Below are positions 54,709-62,734 of a stretch of 64,000 bases of DNA, one piece after another; the first letter of the stretch is position 1, and each line of letters opens with the position of its first letter. The notes under the pieces are model-generated. The model was not told where the DNA came from. It did not search any database and saw only the letters and a list, made by a program, of their open reading frames with translations. Both the position numbers and the translations under genes were made by a program. The stretch is from Vibrio sp. 10N. GTDB taxonomy: Bacteria; Pseudomonadota; Gammaproteobacteria; Enterobacterales; Vibrionaceae. The stretch is from assembly GCF_036245475.1 (NCBI RefSeq), contig NZ_BTPM01000002.1, positions 806,001-870,000 of the forward strand, in the 5' to 3' direction.

Positions 54709-54980
54709 ATTTTCACCTTTATAGTGGTTGTGAACCCAAGTCATCTCATGATACGGATAGAAAACAGTGACATGTTGCGATGAATCAGTTTTATCTGATT
54801 TGGCGAGTTTTTTGTAAGGTCGACATAAGCCCAATCGCTACGCCATAAACAGTAAGCCATAAACAGATTGATACGCCCAATGCACTACGCCCTGATATCC
54901 CAATCTAAGGGGGATGTGATTGATTGTTAGGGCTGAAATAATGACGCTAAGTTAACGTAAAGAAGATGAGATAAGACACC

Positions 54981-55166
54981 ATGAAGCGTCCACATTTTGT
55001 TTCCACGCCTATTTTTGTTTCAGCTCCTGTCGCTGATAAAAAAGTGACAACAACGACTCAGAATGGCCTGGCTATCCACACAACGCTAGCAGCTCCAAGT
55101 CTGCTAGAACGTGAGCGAGTCGCATTGGTCAAACAACTGCAGCAACGTGGTGGCCTCAGCGCTTAG
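54981..55166 (+). CDS. Hypothetical small protein
   Basis: A 61-residue Thr/Val/Ala-rich protein starting MKRPHFVSTPIFVSAPVADK and ending LLERERVALVKQLQQRGG. It has no clear signal or TM. Only a weak RBS (AGATGAGA) precedes it, but a strong terminator follows 20 bp after the stop, which supports a transcribed unit. Family not recognised. Confidence 0.5.
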   Translation: MKRPHFVSTPIFVSAPVADKKVTTTTQNGLAIHTTLAAPSLLERERVALVKQLQQRGGLSA

Positions 55167-55184
55167 TTTTGCTTACGCCAGATA

Positions 55185-55216
55185 CAAAAAAAGCACCTGT
55201 CAAAGGTGCTTTTTAT
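55185..55216. terminator. Bidirectional terminator
   Basis: AAAAAAAGCACCT-gtca-AAGGTGCTTTTT forms a stem between the convergent 61-residue ORF and the 63-residue gene. Confidence 0.85.
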
Positions 55217-55226
55217 CATGCTTGCT

Positions 55227-55418
55227 TTATCGGTTAAGACCGATATCACGCTGCATGTGGCCAGATAACTCGTTCGCGTAGTAAGTTGCTTCAACTTCAC
55301 CTTTGCCAAACAAAATATCTAGTAGGTGTGCAATCAATCCTTTGAAGTTAACCGCGTAGGTTTTCTTATCCATAGAGGGTGCGATAGCGATGGTTTCGAT
55401 GTTCATTGCTTGTGCCAT
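55227..55418 (-). CDS. Small protein with DUF1127-like C-terminus
   Basis: A 63-residue protein; the start at 55418 has GAGAGG upstream. It contains an amphipathic segment (FKGLIAHLLDILFGKGE) and ends MQRDIGLNR, which resembles the end of DUF1127/YjiS proteins (RDIGLxR), although the rest is diverged. DUF1127 members often act in metabolism through RNA or protein binding; this is inference. Confidence 0.62.
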   Translation of the reverse strand: MAQAMNIETIAIAPSMDKKTYAVNFKGLIAHLLDILFGKGEVEATYYANELSGHMQRDIGLNR

Positions 55419-55661
55419 GATTGCCTCTCTTAAAACTTGGTAACTCGTTGTTGTTGGTGACAATATTAGGCAAAAAAACGCTGTTTAAAAAATGACAAAA
55501 TTTGGACATTCAGATTAGTTTTTCTAATAAAACAAACCTTTAACAACCTCTATATGCAGCTATTTATTTTTGGTGAATTTTTATACCCAAAACAAACAGT
55601 TTGGTGAATAAACATTCCATTCAACGCTCTATAAGTTCAATTTGTTAGCAAAATGATAAAC

Positions 55662-55691
55662 AAAAACCTCCCAAAAAATGGGAGGTTTTAC
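55662..55691 (-). terminator. Terminator after terC/alx gene
   Basis: AAAACCTCCCA-aaaaa-TGGGAGGTTTT lies directly downstream of the minus-strand TerC gene, with A-rich sequence giving a T-tract. Confidence 0.82.
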
Positions 55692-55707
55692 GCATTTATT
55701 GTTAGCT

Positions 55708-56655
55708 CTATTTATTCACAACCTTGAGCTGCTGTTTTTCTTTGTACAGCGATGCTATTGATGCCGCTGTCATGGTGCACAAAATCACACACAAAGAGAA
55801 CCAAGTTGGAATCTCCAAAGGCGATCCTACCAATGCCATCTTGATACCAATGAATATCATGATGAAAGACAGCGCTGGTTTGAGGTACACGAATCGGTTC
55901 ATCATGCCCTCAAGAACAAAATAGAGCGAACGCAGGCCAAGCAGAGCAAACACGTTTGCCGCCAACACTAGGAACGGCTCACGAGTAACAGCAAATATCG
56001 CCGGGATTGAGTCCAACGCGAACAGAATATCCATAAAGGCAATCACACCAATCACCACCAGCATTGGGGTGAATACTCGTTTGCCATTTTCAATAATTGA
56101 CAAGCTATTACCATGATACGATTCCGTCACCGGCAATAGTTTGCGAATCAATCGCTCTGGAAGTGGATTGATCTCATCCTCACCATGATCACGCGCCAAT
56201 TGAATACCCGTCCAAATCAAGAAAGCCGCAAACAGATACATCACCCAGTGGAACTGAGCAAGCAGCTGAGCACCGACACTGATCATGATGGCACGCAGTA
56301 CCAACGCACCAATCACACCCCATAATAAAGCACGCGGGCGCAAATGCTGAGGTACAGAGTACTGGTGAAAGATAATCGCGAACACAAACAGGTTGTCGAC
56401 GCTGAGCGATTTTTCAAGCAAATAGCCAGTTAGGAACGATACCGTTGCTTTTTCTGCGCTGTAATCGCTGTCTGGCGCGTACACATGCCAAAATAGATAG
56501 ATAGTTGCAGCAAACACGAATGCCAGTACAAACCAAAAACCGCTCCAAATCGCCGCTTTACGAATGGTAATTTGACCGCCGCGAGTTTGATAGATATCTA
56601 ATGCGACTAACGCAAGAGTCAGCAGCAGGAAGCCAAGATAGATAGATGGGCTCAT
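55708..56655 (-). CDS. alx: TerC/Alx-family membrane protein
   Basis: A 315-residue inner-membrane protein of the TerC family, related to E. coli Alx, linked to manganese export and alkaline pH. The start at 56655 is fixed by GGAGGA seven bases upstream. About nine TM helices; conserved acidic residues in FLTGYLLEKSLSVDNLFVFAI and FALDSIPAIFAV are the signature. The leader carries a probable yybP-ykoY manganese riboswitch, which supports the Alx/manganese assignment over tellurite resistance. Confidence 0.9.
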   Translation of the reverse strand: MSPSIYLGFLLLTLALVALDIYQTRGGQITIRKAAIWSGFWFVLAFVFAATIYLFWHVYAPDSDYSAEKATVSFLTGYLLEKSLSVDNLFVFAIIFHQYSVPQHLRPRALLWGVIGALVLRAIMISVGAQLLAQFHWVMYLFAAFLIWTGIQLARDHGEDEINPLPERLIRKLLPVTESYHGNSLSIIENGKRVFTPMLVVIGVIAFMDILFALDSIPAIFAVTREPFLVLAANVFALLGLRSLYFVLEGMMNRFVYLKPALSFIMIFIGIKMALVGSPLEIPTWFSLCVILCTMTAASIASLYKEKQQLKVVNK

Positions 56656-56667
56656 AAGTCCTCCGGG

Positions 56668-56880
56668 CGGAAGGACGGGACTATTTAAGGCGACCTTCCG
56701 CAAACCAATAACACACCAGCACACGAATGCGCTGAGCCTTTGATTGCGTTGGTCTCGTCAAAGCGTTATGAAAACACTTATATTTGCCGGATAAGTTCAT
56801 TGCTATGCCTGCAATAACTTAACGAGATGACGACAAATAAACGGGTGACTACTCCCCAAAACGGGGCGATTGTAGGGCGA
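56668..56880 (-). ncRNA. Probable yybP-ykoY manganese riboswitch
   Basis: The minus-strand leader of the TerC/Alx gene contains GGGGAGTAG (56857-56849), preceded by a CCCC complement, and further on GACGAGACCAACGC (56759-56746): both are the conserved loops of the yybP-ykoY (PRE/alx) class. The expression platform is CGGAAGG...CCTTCCG (56700-56694 with 56674-56668), ending next to the GGAGGA ribosome binding site. Manganese binding should free the RBS. Confidence 0.78.
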
Positions 56881-56917
56881 GATTAGAATGCTGTCTATAA
56901 CAAAAAGCCCAAAAACG

Positions 56918-56947
56918 AAAAAACCAGCATAATTAAGGATGCTGGCT
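56918..56947 (-). terminator. Terminator after the 30-residue ORF
   Basis: On the minus strand CCAGCAT-ccttaatt-ATGCTGG is followed by TTTTTT. It separates the small ORF at 57059 from the alx leader. Confidence 0.8.
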
Positions 56948-56966
56948 TCACGTCTTGGTGTATTGA

Positions 56967-57059
56967 TTATGCTTTATCTTTGCTCGTCGCTTTCTGGTTC
57001 GTTTCTTTCCAGTACTGAATACGACAACGATGCAGTTGTGCACGTCTCATCTTTTTCAT
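56967..57059 (-). CDS. 30-residue basic small protein
   Basis: ATG at 57059 follows a near-perfect AGAAGGAGTTAACC ribosome binding site. The peptide MKKMRRAQLHRCRIQYWKET plus NQKATSKDKA is very basic with one Cys and is too short for routine annotation. The stop is followed by a proper terminator 20 bp later. It could be a small regulatory, ribosome- or membrane-associated protein; family not recognised. Confidence 0.7.
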   Translation of the reverse strand: MKKMRRAQLHRCRIQYWKETNQKATSKDKA

Positions 57060-57193
57060 GGTTAACTCCTTCTAAACTTTACGCATCTCACGTTACGTTT
57101 CTTATGTAACAGTGAAATGACAACCGTAAGACCGTTGTGTGACACTCTCTGAGTAACATCGATAAGCTTGCTGTGTTGAACACGCTTGCTCGG

Positions 57194-57745
57194 CTAACGA
57201 TTCCAAATCAAATGAATGCGCTCAGCGTCACTGGTCATTAATAGCGTCTTTGTTGCTAACGTATTCTGAATCTCATTTTTCCTGATCCAGGTAAACTGTT
57301 TGGACACAAAAGTGGGATGTAAGTTCAAAAATTCAACCAGTTTCTTATCCGCAGTTTGAGCCGTGCCCTGATTGATCAATTCTTCGACAGTGAGCATTTC
57401 CTCACCGATTTTGACCTCAACCAAGTGATAGCTGTCTTTGCGCAAAGCGGTTTGAACATAGGTAAAGTTATGGACACTAAAAGGAAAAGAGTAGTTAACC
57501 TCAGTGACATCACCCTCTTCATTGACTGAAATAACCACATCAAGCTCAATGCCGCGATAGCTTTGCTCAAAAGCACAAAACGTCTGACGCTCTGCTTCTC
57601 CGCAGTCATATAGCTCTGTAAGACTCTCTACATCAGCAAGCGTTTTTATAGGCTGTAGACCCGAAACATATTGACTCGGCCAGAGCTCAGTAGCGAGGAC
57701 GTTATGGCTAAAGGCAAGCAGTAGTAAGGAGAACAGTGGCTTCAT
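57194..57745 (-). CDS. Hypothetical exported protein
   Basis: A 183-residue protein with a signal peptide MKPLFSLLLLAFSHNVLA cut before TELWP. The mature part has two cysteines (LYDCGEAERQTFCAFEQ), perhaps a disulfide, and a central beta-rich segment (VVISVNEEGDVTEVNYSFPF). No family is recognised. It lies upstream of, and divergent from, malS, so co-regulation is possible, but this is not shown. Confidence 0.65.
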   Translation of the reverse strand: MKPLFSLLLLAFSHNVLATELWPSQYVSGLQPIKTLADVESLTELYDCGEAERQTFCAFEQSYRGIELDVVISVNEEGDVTEVNYSFPFSVHNFTYVQTALRKDSYHLVEVKIGEEMLTVEELINQGTAQTADKKLVEFLNLHPTFVSKQFTWIRKNEIQNTLATKTLLMTSDAERIHLIWNR

Positions 57746-57802
57746 TCGAATCTCATGGAATTAACTGTGATACCCAAGACTAGCAAGTTATACCGCTTCT
57801 CC

Positions 57803-57812
57803 CCTCCTCCCC
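57803..57812 (-). promoter_or_regulatory. MalT-box-like sequence upstream of malS
   Basis: Read on the minus strand, GGGGAGGAGG matches the MalT box consensus GGGGA(T/G)GAGG. It lies about 130 bp upstream of the malS start. A single box is weak evidence, because MalT promoters normally carry several. Confidence 0.4.
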
Positions 57813-57940
57813 CGGTTTACGCCCACACCAAGGTCATTTTGTGAGCAGGAGCAAATTCTAAGGCGTAGGCGGTGAGAAGGATGTGACTGACATTGATGCG
57901 TTTTATATTAGCCTCGGAAAACTACAAAAATGGAATGAGC

Positions 57941-59995
57941 ATGAAACATAAGACCCTACTTGCTTGCATGCTACTAGCCTCGCCTGGGCTGCTAGCATCA
58001 CCTAATATCACGGTTTCAACTTCAACCACCAGCCGTGACTATCCCATAACCGCAGATGAGCCGTTGGTGATACCACTGACCAAAGATAAATACCAATTAA
58101 AAGTGTCTGGTATTGATGGCAGTTGCGATCATCAACTGCCTAGCAAAATTAAGTTCAATACACCGATTCCTCTGTTGTGTGGCGAAGACTCAGTTCTGCC
58201 TCTCAACATCCGTTTTACCGGAGATTACTCTTTTGCCTATGATAACGAAGCTAAGTCTCTAGTATTCAAAAGACAGCCTAAGAAGGTCGCAAAAAAAGAG
58301 TTCAAGCGTCCTATTCCCAATGTTCAATGCGCCGCATTACCACACGAGGCACAGACCATTGCTGTCGGTGATACCTATGCCGATGGTACTAAGCTAAAAG
58401 ATATCTTCACTGGTGATGTTGTCACTGTAAAAAACGGCAAGGTGACGGTAGTGCCAAACGCGGCGTCTGGTGGTTTGACGCTACTAGAGCCTGTCGACAC
58501 CGTTGAGCTGTCTGATGACCTTAACTATCGCAATGCCAATATCTACTTTGTGATGGTAGATAGATTCAACAATTCCAATCCGAGCGAGCCACAACCCTAT
58601 GGACGTCAATCAGATGGTAAAGACAACATAGGTACTTTCCACGGTGGCGATCTTAATGGCATTACCGAAAAACTCGATTACATCCAATCACTTGGCACGA
58701 ATGTGATTTGGCTTTCACCGATCGTCGAGCAAGTGCATGGGTTTGTTGGCGGCGGCGACAGCGGTTCATTCCCTTTCTATGGCTACCATGGCTACTGGAC
58801 TCGTGATTTCACCAAAATCGATGAAAGTTTCGGCAACGATGATGACTTAAAACGCTTAGTAGACGAAGCACATAAACGCGGCATCAAAGTGTTGCTGGAT
58901 GCAGTCATTAACCACCCTGGCTATTCAACGCTCGCCGACATTCAATATGATGACCTCAACGTACTCAAGCCAGCGCACCAGTTACCAGCAATGTTTGCCA
59001 AGTGGCAACCCAAAGCATCAGAAAACTGGCACAGCTATCACAGCAACATCGACTACCAAAGCGAACAATGGAGCCACTGGTGGGGTGCAGATTGGGTTCG
59101 TACCGGTTTACCAGGCTACGACAAACCAGGTTCGAGTGACATTACTCTGTCGCTTGCAGGCCTACCTGACTTTAAAACCGAATCCACTAAAGCGGTAACC
59201 CCTCCTCAGTGGCTGCTGGATAATCCCGGAACCCGCGTTGCCAAACGTGACAATTACACTGTTGCCGATTATCTCATTGAATGGCAAACGGATTGGGTGA
59301 AACGCTTTGGTGTTGATGGTTACCGTGTCGATACGGTGAAGCACGTAGAAGGAGAAGTGTGGAAGAGGCTAAAAACAGAAGCGACACAAAGCCTAGAGCA
59401 GTGGCGCAAAGACAACAATCAATCTGGACAACCTTTCTGGATGATGGGTGAAGTTTGGGGACACAGTGCGTATCGCAGCCCCTATTTTGACGACGGCTTC
59501 AATGCACTCATCAACTTTGATATGCAGAAAAAGCTCGATAAAGGCGCGGCATGTTTCAGCCAAATGGCAGACACCTACCAAAGTTACGCCAACTCGATTC
59601 AAGAGTCGGAAGACTTTAACCCAGTAAGCTACATGTCCTCCCATGATACCGAGCTGTTCTTCAGCCGATTCAAAGACTACACCATGCAGAAAAACGTAGC
59701 GAATGCTCTACTACTGAGCCCGGGCGCGATTCAGGTGTATTACGGTGATGAAGTGGGTCGAAATATTGGCCCATATGCCGATGACTTCCACCAAGGCACT
59801 CGCTCCGACATGGTATGGACACTCACTGAAGATAAGAAAGCACTGCTCGATCATTGGCGAACTGTTGGTCAGTTCCGAGACCGTCATCCGGCTATTGGTG
59901 CGGGTAAGCATACAGAGATTGCTAACGACAATGCCTATGTTTTCTCTAGAGAGCTAGATGGTGACAAGGTGATTGTTGCTTACTTTGGGAAGTAG
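57941..59995 (+). CDS. malS: Periplasmic alpha-amylase
   Basis: A 684-residue secreted GH13 alpha-amylase that hydrolyses maltodextrins in the periplasm. The start at 57941 gives a signal peptide MKHKTLLACMLLASPGLLA. After an N-terminal region of about 190 residues come YFVMVDRFNNSNPSE, HGGDLNGITEKLDYI, LDAVINHPGYSTL, the nucleophile Asp464 (GYRVDTVKH), acid Glu504 (GEVWG) and Asp569 (SSHDTE). The segment VHGFVGGGDSGSFPFYGYHG is characteristic of MalS rather than cytoplasmic amylases. A MalT-like box lies upstream. Confidence 0.93.
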   Translation: MKHKTLLACMLLASPGLLASPNITVSTSTTSRDYPITADEPLVIPLTKDKYQLKVSGIDGSCDHQLPSKIKFNTPIPLLCGEDSVLPLNIRFTGDYSFAYDNEAKSLVFKRQPKKVAKKEFKRPIPNVQCAALPHEAQTIAVGDTYADGTKLKDIFTGDVVTVKNGKVTVVPNAASGGLTLLEPVDTVELSDDLNYRNANIYFVMVDRFNNSNPSEPQPYGRQSDGKDNIGTFHGGDLNGITEKLDYIQSLGTNVIWLSPIVEQVHGFVGGGDSGSFPFYGYHGYWTRDFTKIDESFGNDDDLKRLVDEAHKRGIKVLLDAVINHPGYSTLADIQYDDLNVLKPAHQLPAMFAKWQPKASENWHSYHSNIDYQSEQWSHWWGADWVRTGLPGYDKPGSSDITLSLAGLPDFKTESTKAVTPPQWLLDNPGTRVAKRDNYTVADYLIEWQTDWVKRFGVDGYRVDTVKHVEGEVWKRLKTEATQSLEQWRKDNNQSGQPFWMMGEVWGHSAYRSPYFDDGFNALINFDMQKKLDKGAACFSQMADTYQSYANSIQESEDFNPVSYMSSHDTELFFSRFKDYTMQKNVANALLLSPGAIQVYYGDEVGRNIGPYADDFHQGTRSDMVWTLTEDKKALLDHWRTVGQFRDRHPAIGAGKHTEIANDNAYVFSRELDGDKVIVAYFGK

Positions 59996-60072
59996 TGGTC
60001 TCTAATATGCGCAGAAACGAAACTAGGTTGGCCTTGTCCTTTTCTGCGGTTTAGAACTAACAAATGAACTTA

Positions 60073-60116
60073 AACGCCTCAATAGAAAGTCTCTCTAGAC
60101 CTATTGAGGCGTTATT
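60073..60116 (+). terminator. Terminator after malS
   Basis: AACGCCTCAATAG pairs with CTATTGAGGCGTT over a 15-base loop, then TATTT follows. Confidence 0.8.
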
Positions 60117-60329
60117 TCAAGCTCAGAGTGCTTTCATGGCACTTCGAGATTGAGCAATGACAATTGATTGGACCTTAGTATTCTAGGCTCCAGTTTTCGC
60201 GTCATTCTGCACTCGATGCAGAATCTACTCAACATGCACTCCTCTTTCCAAGATACACAGTCAGTCTCTGAGCGTAGTTTGTCATTACTGTCCTTTGTCG
60301 TGACAGCCCTTCGTAACACACTTCTGGAC
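60117..60329. repeat. Intron 5' flank with hairpin
   Basis: A 213-bp stretch with no credible gene, holding a perfect ATTCTGCA-ctcga-TGCAGAAT hairpin (60204-60224). The sequence reads like an intergenic repeat of Vibrio genomes (inferred from its protein-like reverse reading), but I cannot verify its copy number. The group II intron starts at its right edge. Confidence 0.35.
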
Positions 60330-60904
60330 GTGCGACGTGAAGTCGTATGAAGCGCTGTTCACCGCTTTAAGAGTGAACCATCTGTATCACCAGATGAACC
60401 TACGAGCCTGAATAAAGTAGCGGCTCTGACAATGTAACGAAGAGCAGTTCAACAATTGCTCGGGATCGAAATCGTGAGAAGAAGATCCTCCTGATAACCA
60501 CGAATTGGGTAAGTGCTAGGTAGTCAGTATGATGAACATATGTGAATCCGTTTAAGGTGCGTTATGTGATGAAGCAGCGGAAGTGGTTAATACGCTGTAG
60601 CCAAAAGGCAACGAGAGTAGGAAAGAGGTTGTCCAATACTCTTTCGTGATCATTGAGCTCTCCGCACCATAGCGGGCATCTAACCTGATATTGCGTGACA
60701 TACGGAACACGGTAAGCCTGTATCACTCCCTATGGGAAAGTCTCTGCGACCGATAGTGATGCAGGTATAGGAGGTCAGAAAAAGCGAAAACTGCATTGTA
60801 ATGATGCAGATACAGGCTAATGCCTGATCACGAAAGTGAGCCCACTTCCGACTGGTCTCCCATTGCGAGAGAATTTGAAGAACTTTATTTAAGGAGAAAA
60901 GCAA

Positions 60905-62009
60905 ATGATGATCTCAAAAGAGATTAGTGCATCTTCTGACGGTACTCAGTGGCAGTCCATTGACTGGAAATCCGCTGAAGCACACGTACTAAAGCTTCAA
61001 ATGCGTATCGCAAAAGCAACGAGAGAAAAGAATTACGGTAAGGTAAAGTCCTTACAGTGGATCTTGACTCATTCTCGCTCAGCAAAACTTCTAGCTGTTA
61101 AGCGAGTCTCTCAAAATAAAGGCAGTAAAACGCCTGGAATAGATGGTGTCATCTGGAACACAGATGCACGCCGTATGAAAGCAGTCAATCAACTGAGTCG
61201 CAAGACTTACAAAGCACAACCACTCAAACGTATCTACATCCCCAAAAAGAATGGAAAACTCAGACCTCTAGGTATTCCGTGCATGATAGACAGAGCGCAA
61301 CAAGCGCTCCACCTGCTTGCACTAGAGCCTGTTTCTGAAACACTTGCCGACCTCAACAGCTATGGATTCAGACCAAACCGAAGCACCGCTGACGCCATCA
61401 GTCAATGCTTTAAATGCTTGGCTCTGAAGAAATCAGCAAAATGGGTTCTTGAGGGTGATATCAAAGCTTGCTTCGATAAAATCGGGCATCAATGGCTTAC
61501 GGACAATATCACTGTAGATAAACGAATGTTAAAGCAATGGCTAAAGTCTGGTTTTGTGGATAAAGGCCTATTCTACGACACCGATGAGGGTACGCCACTA
61601 TCCCCGTTAATGATCTTATCAGGATGATAAATCCAAAACTTAGAGGATGGGCGAATTACTATCGCCATTGCGTTGCTAAACAAGTATTTGGGTATGTAGG
61701 CCACAAACTATTCCAGCGCTATGGCACTGGGCAGTTAGACGTCATCCAACCAAGTCTAAAGACTGGGTTGTTCACAAATATTTCCTCAACCGAAAAGGCC
61801 AATGGCAATTTCATGGTTGGCAGAAAATTATGAACATGGACTGTCACTTCAACTTGTTCCAAATCGCAAAAGTGCCAATAGAGCGACATGTGAAAATCCG
61901 AAGCGCCGCGACTCCTTATGACCCCGATTACCAAGAATACTTGGCTAAGCGGAAATCAAAGAGACAAGCACGAAACTCTTGGGTTGAACCTGTTCCAACT
62001 GCTTTATGA
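60905..62009 (+). pseudogene. ltrA: Group II intron reverse transcriptase/maturase, broken
   Basis: Preceded by AAGGAG, the first frame encodes the RT N-terminus: SRSAKLLAVKRVSQNKGSKT, then PGIDGVIW and IPKKNGKLRPLGIPCMIDRA. It runs to LEGDIKACFDKIGH (RT motif 3) and DEGTP, then stops at 61627. The YADD catalytic motif and RT motifs 5-7 are missing. Maturase domain X resumes in another frame (INPKLRGWANYYRH) and shifts again near 61720 to SKDWVVHKYFLNRKGQWQFH, ending at 62009. So an internal deletion plus at least one frameshift destroyed it. Confidence 0.9.
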
Positions 62010-62045
62010 GTTGCTGGGTATCAAACGATGCCTTAGCGGAGGCTT

Positions 62046-62079
62046 GAGCCGTATGCAGTGAAAGTTGCACGTACGGTTC
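62046..62079 (+). ncRNA. Group II intron domain V
   Basis: A 34-nt hairpin starting GAGCCGTATGCAGTGAAAG and ending CGTACGGTTC. It carries the AGC catalytic triad, a GAAA-type loop region and the expected stem, and is the most diagnostic part of the intron. Confidence 0.9.
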
Positions 62080-62119
62080 TTAGAGGGACGGCACTTGGTA
62101 ACAAGTGTCGTCTACTCGA

Positions 62120-62497
62120 CAGAAATAGTCTACGTCCGCTCGTTTTTAACATGCCCCACGTAGCCGTCATCCTCACGAAAGTGAGGATCTCCCACCACGT
62201 GTAGGCAACTGAAAATATTCGATTAAGTCACGTAAATCAGCTTCACGACGCGCTAAATGAGATCCCCTTTTTCAAGGGGATGACGGTGATTTTTGGTATG
62301 GCTTGAAGCACCAAATGGGGCAGAAATGCTCTACATCCCTTCATTTCTAACATACCCATATAGCCGTCATCCTCACGAAAGTGAGGATCTCCTACCGCAT
62401 GTAGGTAACTGAAAATCTTCGACTAAGTCACGTAAGTCAGCTTCACGACGCGCTGAATGAGATCCCCTTTTTCAAGGGGATGACAGTGATTTTTTGA
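62120..62497 (+). repeat. Two tandem 200-bp BIME-like palindromic repeats
   Basis: Two copies (about 62120-62296 and 62321-62497) are about 90 percent alike by eye with a period near 200 bp. Each contains GTCATCCTCAC-gaaa-GTGAGGATCTC and, in the opposite sense, GAGATCCCCTT-ttt-CAAGGGGATGAC, separated by about 65 bp. Two inverted REP-like hairpins form a BIME. The first copy starts at the group II intron's 3' end. These are likely mobilised by a RAYT transposase elsewhere. Confidence 0.7.
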
Positions 62498-62520
62498 GGA
62501 TGGTGTGAAACACGAAAAGG

Positions 62521-62544
62521 GGCACTTCTGAGTTACGAAGTGCC
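62521..62544. repeat. Hairpin near right end
   Basis: GGCACTTC-tgagttac-GAAGTGCC is a perfect 8-bp stem just after the BIME repeats, with no gene assignment. The remaining bases to 62734 contain no gene. Confidence 0.5.
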
Positions 62545-62734
62545 AGCTGTGACGGTTCTGGACAATTCTGAGTTATGATTTCTTGTGAATACCGGGCATA
62601 TAGATGAGAATACGTAGGGCAAAAGACAAGGCCTGCCCCATTTTACAAAGACGGTTGCAACTACTATAAAAACGAAAAAGCCATCCTTCATGAAAAGTGA
62701 TGGCCAGTCATTTTAATTCGTTACTAGATTTTGA

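Larger units (their letters stand above)
60330..62115 (+). mobile_element. Degenerate group II intron
   Basis: The 5' boundary GTGCGA (60330) fits the group II start GUGYG. Structured RNA extends to about 60890, followed by a reverse transcriptase remnant (60905-62009), a 34-nt domain V (62046-62079) and a domain VI-like hairpin (62082-62112), ending near TCTAC. The exact 3' end could be 62115 or 62120. The RNA core looks intact but the encoded protein is broken, so the intron might still splice with help but is unlikely to move. Confidence 0.8.

Noticed and set aside
60168..60350. 60-residue plus-strand frame (and its reverse) in the intron 5' flank
   Set aside because: It crosses the intron boundary at 60330 and lacks a start signal; more likely a repeat or non-coding flank.
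62120..62497. CRISPR array
   Set aside because: Only two copies of about 200 bp with palindromes and no short repeat/spacer pattern or cas genes.
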